27,277 bases of DNA from Candidatus Magasanikiibacteriota bacterium (GTDB lineage Bacteria; Patescibacteriota; Patescibacteriia; Magasanikbacterales; UBA922). The translations under genes and the position numbers were made by a program. Below are positions 22,352 to 27,277 of the stretch, one piece after another (the stretch's first letter is position 1; each line of letters starts with the position of its first letter). The stretch covers positions 1 to 27,277 of the forward strand of contig JAAZJX010000021.1 in assembly GCA_012800155.1 (NCBI GenBank). The letters run 5' to 3'. Under the pieces are notes generated by a model. The model was not told where the DNA came from. It saw only the letters and a program-made list of their open reading frames with translations, and ran no database searches.

Positions 22352-24616
22352 TTAATAGTAGAATCTATAAATTTTGTTATTATCTAAAATATAAATAGCT
22401 TTTTCATTTTCTCGCACAACCATGTCAGTTGGATTTTGCCATTCTGTAGCAGTGAATTGCTGAAGCATTTTACCTTCTTTATTTAAAATAACTACTCGTT
22501 TATTGATTGGTTCTAAGATATAAATTTTGTCTGTATCATTGTAAGTCCAAATTTCTTTAGGATTATTTAAAATTGGATCTAAACCAGTAATAATAAAATT
22601 ATTTTTTTCTCCTTTGGTAAATTTATTGATTTCTCCATTATTTTTTAAAACAAATATATCTCCATCAATAGCCATAGAAATTACATTAGATAAATCTTCA
22701 GTATTTTTTAACCAAGTAACACCTTGATCAAAACCAGTTTGGGTAGAATTATGTCTATAGATTTGTCCGCTATGACGATCAACTCCATAAAGTTTTCGGT
22801 TGTAGATAAATATTGGACCATATTGAATGTTATTGATTGGGTAACTAATTTCTTTTTTATTTATTAATTTAGAATTAAGATCATAAACAGCTAATTCGTT
22901 ATTATCAGTAATAAAAATAATTTGATCATTCTCTTTTGGAGTAGAGTCAAATTTTAAATTTTTGATAGCTGATAAATTTTTTGTTTCTATTGTTTTTGTG
23001 ATGGGATTTAAAATATAAATATTGTTTTCATCTTGTCCATAAGCAATAATTTCATTATTGAGATAAGCTATTTTTTGTATTTTTAGAGAATCATTGTTAG
23101 TTGTAAAATTTGCCAAGAGTTCTGAATTTTTGGTTTCCATTTTTCTAATTTTATTCAAATTTTCTTCTAATTGTTCTTGAAGTTTTGTTTTTTCTTCCAT
23201 TTGTTCTGGTGAATCACTGGGAAGCTGATTGAGAATATCTCTGGCTTCTGATAACATTGTTAAGGCAGAATCATTATTGTTATAAATAAGGTTTGCTTCG
23301 GCAGCCATTTGCTTATCTTTTATTGCTTGAATTTGATTGGAATAAGCAATCCTTTTAGATTCATTGACTTTTTTTATTTTAAAATAAGTTAAACTAGAAA
23401 CAAAAGTAATGGCTAAAATAATAAATATAAAAAATATTATTTTACTAAATAAAGAGAGACAATTAATTTTTTCCTTTTGATTTTTAAAATTATTTTTTAC
23501 AGATTTTATTACTTCTTGTCGGCGTTTATCTTTGTTTGTTATAAAAAAGAATAAACCGATTAAGATTCTAAAAAAAGTAATTAAAATTAATTTTAGAAAA
23601 TTGATAATCCACAAGGTTCCAGTAACTAAGGCTTTTCCAAGATTTATTAATATCCCATCTAGAGCTGGTTGTTTTTTTCTGTTAGAATGAGGACGAATAT
23701 TAGTTTCAATATTACCATGTTTTTTGATTTTATTTATTTCTTGTCTTCTTTTTTCTTGAAGGCGTAGTAAATTTTTAGTTTGTTCTTCTTCTTTTTTCTT
23801 TTCTTTGTAATTGTTTAAGTTTTTTTTGAGAGCTCCTAAAATTGGGGGAGACATTATTTCGTCAGTATTTCTTTCTCGATCAATCATTTGATTTAAAGAA
23901 GCAATTGATCCAGCTTCTTTTTTTTGATTTGAAGGACGAAGTATTTTTAAATAAGAAGGAATATGTATAAAAATACCACCAAAAGAATATTCACTATTGA
24001 TATCTTGTAAAGTTTTTTCTAAATGAGTAGCAACTTGACGATTATTTTTTATACTTAGTAATTTTTTGATTCGATCATTAGTAAAATAATCATTGACATG
24101 AGGCGTATTTACAAAAAGATAATCTCCTTCATTTATGTTTCCTTGTAAGATAGAGGAGAATAATTGATTATTTTTTTCTTCATCATTTTGATCTGATAAA
24201 ATATCCATTGTTTGTAATTCTCCTTGTTCTTGGTAGAAAATAGAAGCATTAGGTTTTCCATGATAAGCAAAATAAACTTCTTTTTTTCTTATTACACCAA
24301 TAATACAGTTTATTAAAGCTTCTTTATTTTCTAGAATGTGATGTCCGCGACGATTGATATATTCCAAAGTTATTTCAAAAGAATTTTTTTCTGGTTCATC
24401 ATTAGTTTCATAATAACCAGACTCTAAATCATCAATCATTTGTTGTAAATATTCTATTTGCTCTAAAGTTCCATTATTTATTTCAGCTAAAGCAAAAAAA
24501 TAGCCTTTAGATAATTCCTCAGGTGTTCCAGGTTCAGTAATATGAAGTAAAACATGAGATTTTTTTTGATTAGTTCCTTCAATAAAAAACTCATTAATTT
24601 CTAAAACTTCTTTCAT
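22352..24616 (-). CDS. Membrane protein with PP2C-like pseudophosphatase domain and beta-propeller
   Basis: A 754-residue protein with three parts. Residues 1-225 follow the order of a PPM/PP2C phosphatase, but the catalytic motifs are altered: the usual ADG is AEI (44-46, in FFALAEI), GDSR is GKPN (120-123, after VYFAYH), and TDG is TPH (171-173, after GDYLFVN). The metal-binding aspartates are therefore missing. A charged linker (about 230-320) leads to two membrane segments (about 325-360 and 388-412), then a coiled coil (420-500). Residues 505-754 form a repeated beta-propeller-like domain (NEIIAYGQDENNIYILNP, NRKLYGVDRHSGQIYRH, NDTDKIYILEPINKRVVILN). The soluble ends probably lie on opposite sides or fold back at the membrane, suggesting a sensor or scaffold. 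It is monocistronic, with a strong promoter. Confidence 0.72.
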   Translation of the reverse strand: MKEVLEINEFFIEGTNQKKSHVLLHITEPGTPEELSKGYFFALAEINNGTLEQIEYLQQMIDDLESGYYETNDEPEKNSFEITLEYINRRGHHILENKEALINCIIGVIRKKEVYFAYHGKPNASIFYQEQGELQTMDILSDQNDEEKNNQLFSSILQGNINEGDYLFVNTPHVNDYFTNDRIKKLLSIKNNRQVATHLEKTLQDINSEYSFGGIFIHIPSYLKILRPSNQKKEAGSIASLNQMIDRERNTDEIMSPPILGALKKNLNNYKEKKKEEEQTKNLLRLQEKRRQEINKIKKHGNIETNIRPHSNRKKQPALDGILINLGKALVTGTLWIINFLKLILITFFRILIGLFFFITNKDKRRQEVIKSVKNNFKNQKEKINCLSLFSKIIFFIFIILAITFVSSLTYFKIKKVNESKRIAYSNQIQAIKDKQMAAEANLIYNNNDSALTMLSEARDILNQLPSDSPEQMEEKTKLQEQLEENLNKIRKMETKNSELLANFTTNNDSLKIQKIAYLNNEIIAYGQDENNIYILNPITKTIETKNLSAIKNLKFDSTPKENDQIIFITDNNELAVYDLNSKLINKKEISYPINNIQYGPIFIYNRKLYGVDRHSGQIYRHNSTQTGFDQGVTWLKNTEDLSNVISMAIDGDIFVLKNNGEINKFTKGEKNNFIITGLDPILNNPKEIWTYNDTDKIYILEPINKRVVILNKEGKMLQQFTATEWQNPTDMVVRENEKAIYILDNNKIYRFYY

Positions 24617-24662
24617 ATAATTAATAGCGATCTATAAAATATTGATTTGCGATTTAGATATT

Positions 24663-24691
24663 TTGACTTTATTAATTTAGTTTATTATACT
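24663..24691 (+). promoter_or_regulatory. Promoter of the HTH-tsaB-queH operon
   Basis: TTGACT (24663-24668), 17 bp, TATACT (24686-24691). Predicted start near 24698, about 58 nt before the ATG. The -10 overlaps that of the divergent pseudophosphatase gene. Confidence 0.75.
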
Positions 24692-24712
24692 ATATAAGTA
24701 AAATTTTGCCAA
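24684..24712 (-). promoter_or_regulatory. Promoter of the pseudophosphatase-propeller gene
   Basis: On the minus strand TTGGCA (24707-24712), 17 bp, TATAAT (24684-24689). Predicted start near 24677, about 60 nt before the ATG. It shares its -10 region with the divergent HTH gene promoter. Confidence 0.75.
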
Positions 24713-24755
24713 TAAATTTACTTTATTTGGTAAATATTAATTTTAGATAAATTTT

Positions 24756-25349
24756 ATGCTTGAATACCTTTTTGGTTCAAAGACCAGAGTTAAAATGTTA
24801 AAAACTTTTTTTGCACATCAAAATAAATCTTTTTATGTGCGAGAATTAAGTCGTTTATTAAATTCTCAAATTAATGCTGTGAGACGAGAATTAGAATTAT
24901 TAGTTAAAGCAGGGATTATCAAAGAAACCAAAGATCATAATAATCAAGATTATGAACAAGGTTCATCTTTGAGAAAATATTATATTTTGGATACTAGTTC
25001 TTTACTTTATTTAGAGCTTCAAGCTTTATTACAAAAAGCACAATTAATGGGAGAACAAAAATTTATTGAAACTATTCAAAATAGAGGAGGAGAAATTGAT
25101 TTATTTATAATTACTGGTAAATTTTTGAATGATAAAACTTCACCAAGTGATCTGTTATTGGTAGGAAATTTAAAAGAGAGAAATATTGTTAAAATTATTG
25201 AAGATTATGAAAAAGATTCTGGTTTAGAATTGCGTTTTACAATTATGACGACTTCAGAGTTTAATGATCGTAGAAGAGTAATGGATAAATTTTTATATGC
25301 GATATTTGAAGCTCAAAATTTAAAAATTATTGATAAAATCACTAATTAA
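24756..25349 (+). CDS. Winged-helix protein with degenerate nucleotidyltransferase domain
   Basis: A 197-residue cytoplasmic protein. Residues 1-80 form a winged helix: SKTRVKMLKTFFAHQNKSFYVRELSRLL, the recognition helix INAVRRELELLVKAG, then the wing KYYILDT. Residues 112-197 resemble the MNT-type nucleotidyltransferase fold (IDLFIITGKF, SPSDLLLVGNL, LRFTIMTTSEFNDRRRVMDKFLYAIF), but the GS motif is lost and the DxD is reduced to D132-x-L134, so catalysis is unlikely. Similar HTH-NTase fusions occur widely in archaea and Candidate Phyla Radiation genomes. It leads tsaB and queH and faces the pseudophosphatase gene; it may regulate the shared promoter, which is inference from position. Confidence 0.75.
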   Translation: MLEYLFGSKTRVKMLKTFFAHQNKSFYVRELSRLLNSQINAVRRELELLVKAGIIKETKDHNNQDYEQGSSLRKYYILDTSSLLYLELQALLQKAQLMGEQKFIETIQNRGGEIDLFIITGKFLNDKTSPSDLLLVGNLKERNIVKIIEDYEKDSGLELRFTIMTTSEFNDRRRVMDKFLYAIFEAQNLKIIDKITN

Positions 25350-25352
25350 TTT

Positions 25353-25781
25353 ATGTTTCTTTTAATTGATACTTCAGAAAAAGATAATATTGTTTTGGCT
25401 TTATTTAATAAAGATAATATTGAATACAAAAATTATTCTGTGCCAAATAGAGAGCTTTTGGTTTGTATAGATGAATTGTTCATAAACCAATCTTGTTTAA
25501 CAACAGGTAAGAAATCTATAAAATCAAAAATTCATAAAGTTAATTTAAATGATTTAGAAGGGATTATGGTAGTAGTAGGAGCAGGAAATTTTACTAATAC
25601 TAGAATTGCTTGTGTGGTAGCAAATACTTTTGCTTATGTTTTACAAATTCCATTGTTAGCTATTCAAAAGGAACAAGTTGCTAATGTTCAAAATTTAATT
25701 TCTAAATTATTAACACAAATTCCTGGAAAATATATATCGGCTACTTATTCAGCTGAACCAAATATTGGAAAGAAAAAATAA
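25353..25781 (+). CDS. tsaB: Short TsaB-like protein (t6A synthesis)
   Basis: Partner and regulator of TsaD in t6A formation. It has only 142 residues against the usual 220-230. The N-terminal ASKHA half is present: LLIDTS at 3-8, the phosphate-loop-like VVVGAGNFTNTRIACVVANTFA at 73-94 (usual form GPGSFTGLRIG...AKG), then IPLLAI. The second half is absent, and the chain ends in NIGKKK, one base before the queH start. The Gly-rich motif is also divergent (N in place of S/G positions). It could be a minimal TsaB that keeps the TsaD contact helices. Start at ATG 25353, 3 nt after the HTH gene. Confidence 0.75.
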   Translation: MFLLIDTSEKDNIVLALFNKDNIEYKNYSVPNRELLVCIDELFINQSCLTTGKKSIKSKIHKVNLNDLEGIMVVVGAGNFTNTRIACVVANTFAYVLQIPLLAIQKEQVANVQNLISKLLTQIPGKYISATYSAEPNIGKKK

Positions 25782-25782
25782 T

Positions 25783-26439
25783 ATGAAAAAATTTTTACTT
25801 CATACTTGTTGCGCACCATGCAGTATTGCGGTGATTGATGAATTGAAAGATCAATATGATTTGACAGTATTTTTTTATAATCCAAATATTTATCCTGAAG
25901 AGGAATATTTAAAAAGAAAAAAAGAAGTAGTGAAAATATGTCAAGAATGGGAAATCAAGATGGTAGATTTAGAAACAACTAAAATTTCTACGGTTTTTTC
26001 TTTAGAAAGAGAGGAAATTTCTAAAATAGATTATGATCAAGAAGAATGGAATTATGGAATTAAAGGTTTAGAAAATGAACCTGAAGGTGGGGCGCGATGT
26101 TCAAAATGTTTTCTTTTTCGTTTAGAAAAAACAGCAAAGTATGCCAAAGAATTTGGTTTTGATATATTTTGTACTACTTTAACTAGTGGTAGAAATAAAA
26201 AAGCAGAAATTATTAACTCAATGGGAAGAAATTTAAGTAAAAAATATGGAATTGAATTTTTAGAAGCTGATTGGAAAAAAGATAAACAATTTACTCCTGC
26301 TAAAATTACAGTAGATAAGCAAGAAAGTAGGCAAGAAAAGGCTACCAGATTAATTAAAGAACGAGGAATTTATCGACAAAAATATTGTGGGTGTAAATTT
26401 TCTTTACCAAAAATTTATTTTGATCAGAATAAAACGTAA
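25783..26439 (+). CDS. queH: Epoxyqueuosine reductase QueH
   Basis: Last step of queuosine synthesis: reduces epoxyqueuosine at tRNA position 34 using iron-sulfur and metal centres. The ATG at 25783 gives 218 residues; a TTG six codons earlier is open but overlaps tsaB. Motifs: HTCCAPCS with C9, C10 and C13; NPNIYPEEEYLKR near 34; EGGARCSKCFLFRL with C106 and C109; and YCGCKFS with C202 and C204. All cysteine ligand positions known for QueH are present. It is coupled to tsaB with a 1-nt gap. A weak GGAAAG lies upstream. The other queuosine genes are not in this window. Confidence 0.92.
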   Translation: MKKFLLHTCCAPCSIAVIDELKDQYDLTVFFYNPNIYPEEEYLKRKKEVVKICQEWEIKMVDLETTKISTVFSLEREEISKIDYDQEEWNYGIKGLENEPEGGARCSKCFLFRLEKTAKYAKEFGFDIFCTTLTSGRNKKAEIINSMGRNLSKKYGIEFLEADWKKDKQFTPAKITVDKQESRQEKATRLIKERGIYRQKYCGCKFSLPKIYFDQNKT

Positions 26440-26472
26440 GTGAATATAGTGGATTTTAAAAGTTTTTTGATT

Positions 26473-26937
26473 TTATTTTATAGTTATTTTTCGGTTAGCA
26501 GCTAAATGTTCAATTTTTATTTTGATTGTTTTTTTATTTTGAATAAGTTTTTTAATTTTTTCTGGCCATTCAATTAAACAAATTGTATTGGGATCACCTA
26601 AATAGTCTTCTGCACCAATTTCAATTAAATCATCTTCATTTTCTAATCTATAAGTATCAATATGGACAAGATTTTTTATTTTTTGTTTGTTGGAAAGTGA
26701 GATTGATTTTTGATTTTTAATTTCGTAGATATTCATTAAAGTGAATGTTGGACTAGTGATTGTATCTTTAATATCAAAATATTTAGCAATGCCTTTTGTG
26801 AATGTAGTTTTTCCAGCTCCTAGATCGCCTTCAAGTAAAATAATTTCACCACCTTTGAATTGGGAAGCAATTTTTTTACCAAGATTAATTGTTTCTGATT
26901 GCGATTTTGTAAGATGAATCATAAATAAAAGGAACAT
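26473..26937 (-). CDS. tsaE: t6A synthesis ATPase TsaE
   Basis: P-loop ATPase that drives turnover of the TsaBD complex. It has 154 residues, typical. Walker A is EGDLGAGKTTFTKG near 36-49; SPTFTLMNIY near 61 and HIDTYRLENEDDLIEIGAEDY near 93-113 are family signatures, with LIEWPEK near 120. The start could be 26937 or the ATG at 26922 (MIHLTKS), which opens the conserved part; neither has an SD. It is convergent with queH (33-nt gap) and downstream of glyA in the same direction. Confidence 0.94.
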   Translation of the reverse strand: MFLLFMIHLTKSQSETINLGKKIASQFKGGEIILLEGDLGAGKTTFTKGIAKYFDIKDTITSPTFTLMNIYEIKNQKSISLSNKQKIKNLVHIDTYRLENEDDLIEIGAEDYLGDPNTICLIEWPEKIKKLIQNKKTIKIKIEHLAANRKITIK

Positions 26938-27017
26938 GAATTTAACGAAGTAAACAGATTAAGATTAATTTTTTTAATTCCTGTCTGTTAGTAGACAAGT
27001 ATTTGATTTATGTTTTA

Positions 27018-27277
27018 TTAAATTAATTCTGGATATAAAGGAAATTTTTTAGTTAATTCTTTTACTTGTGTTTTAATATTTTTTAATTTTTCTTCATCTT
27101 GCCAATTTAAAATTGCTTCATTTATCCAATTAGCAATAGTTTCCATTTCTGTTTCTTTCATTCCGCGAGTGGTAAGAGCTGGAGTGCCTAGACGAATACC
27201 AGACGGATCAAAAGGTGAACGCGGATCATCAGGAATCATATTTTTATTAACTGTAATACCAGCTTTATCAAGCGCTG
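27018..27277 (-). CDS. glyA: Serine hydroxymethyltransferase, C-terminal part (cut by window edge)
   Basis: PLP enzyme that interconverts serine and glycine with tetrahydrofolate. Only the last ~86 codons lie in the window; the gene continues past the right edge. The visible sequence reads ALDKAGITVNKN, then PDDPRSPFDPSGIRLGTPA, then LTTRGMKETEMETIANWI. These match the conserved IGTPA-TTRG substrate-binding region of GlyA. The first internal Met in view (27239) is not the start. tsaE follows 80 nt downstream. Confidence 0.95.
   Translation of the reverse strand, partial: ALDKAGITVNKNMIPDDPRSPFDPSGIRLGTPALTTRGMKETEMETIANWINEAILNWQDEEKLKNIKTQVKELTKKFPLYPELI

Overview
The window reads as a chromosomal piece of a very AT-rich bacterium with short intergenic gaps and conventional sigma70-type promoters. 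Most genes lack a visible Shine-Dalgarno (SD) sequence. A DUF5652-type small membrane protein, a half-length TsaB, a pseudophosphatase-propeller membrane protein and a LemA/HtpX pair all fit a member of the Candidate Phyla Radiation (Patescibacteria). That assignment is inference from gene content and composition; no 16S rRNA gene is present.

Layout. (1) 1-2462: a unit with clearly higher GC that encodes a 629-residue cysteine-rich lipoprotein of a type familiar from Myxococcota and relatives. It has a structured 5' region, a structured 3' untranslated region and a bipartite terminator. (2) 2466-7055: surface polysaccharide genes, namely an O-antigen ligase/polymerase-like membrane protein (minus), a GT4 glycosyltransferase and a secreted GHL15-like glycoside hydrolase with FG-GAP-like repeats (plus). 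(3) 7122-9705, minus: lemA, htpX, a two-TM protein and a DUF5652 protein, a membrane quality-control group. (4) 9832-14956, plus: rseP, a small unknown gene, pheS and pheT as a tight operon, facing lemA across a symmetric bidirectional promoter. (5) 15055-15799: a small membrane protein with its own promoter, a hairpin and a strong SD, then a minus-strand orphan gene for a 76-residue Cys-rich zinc-ribbon-like protein with a near-consensus promoter and structured 3' end. (6) 15983-19468: dnaE. (7) 19554-20937, minus: tsaD and tRNA-Glu(UUC). (8) 21047-22289, plus: rplJ-rplL with an L10-type autoregulatory leader. (9) 22352-24616, minus: a membrane protein with a dead PP2C-like domain and a beta-propeller. 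(10) 24756-26439, plus: a winged-helix/degenerate nucleotidyltransferase, tsaB and queH. (11) 26473-27277, minus: tsaE and the 3' part of glyA.

How the genes work together. TsaB, TsaD and TsaE (t6A37 of ANN-decoding tRNAs) and QueH (queuosine at position 34) make tRNA modification a recurring theme, alongside PheST, tRNA-Glu, L10 and L7/L12. RseP, HtpX and LemA handle membrane-protein turnover, and their divergent transcripts share one -10 region. The two most unusual single-gene units, the Cys-rich lipoprotein and the zinc-ribbon gene, differ from their surroundings in base composition, strong SD use and GC-rich or complex hairpins. They look like imported or specially expressed accessory genes. 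No CRISPR array, insertion sequence, integrase or rRNA gene was seen.
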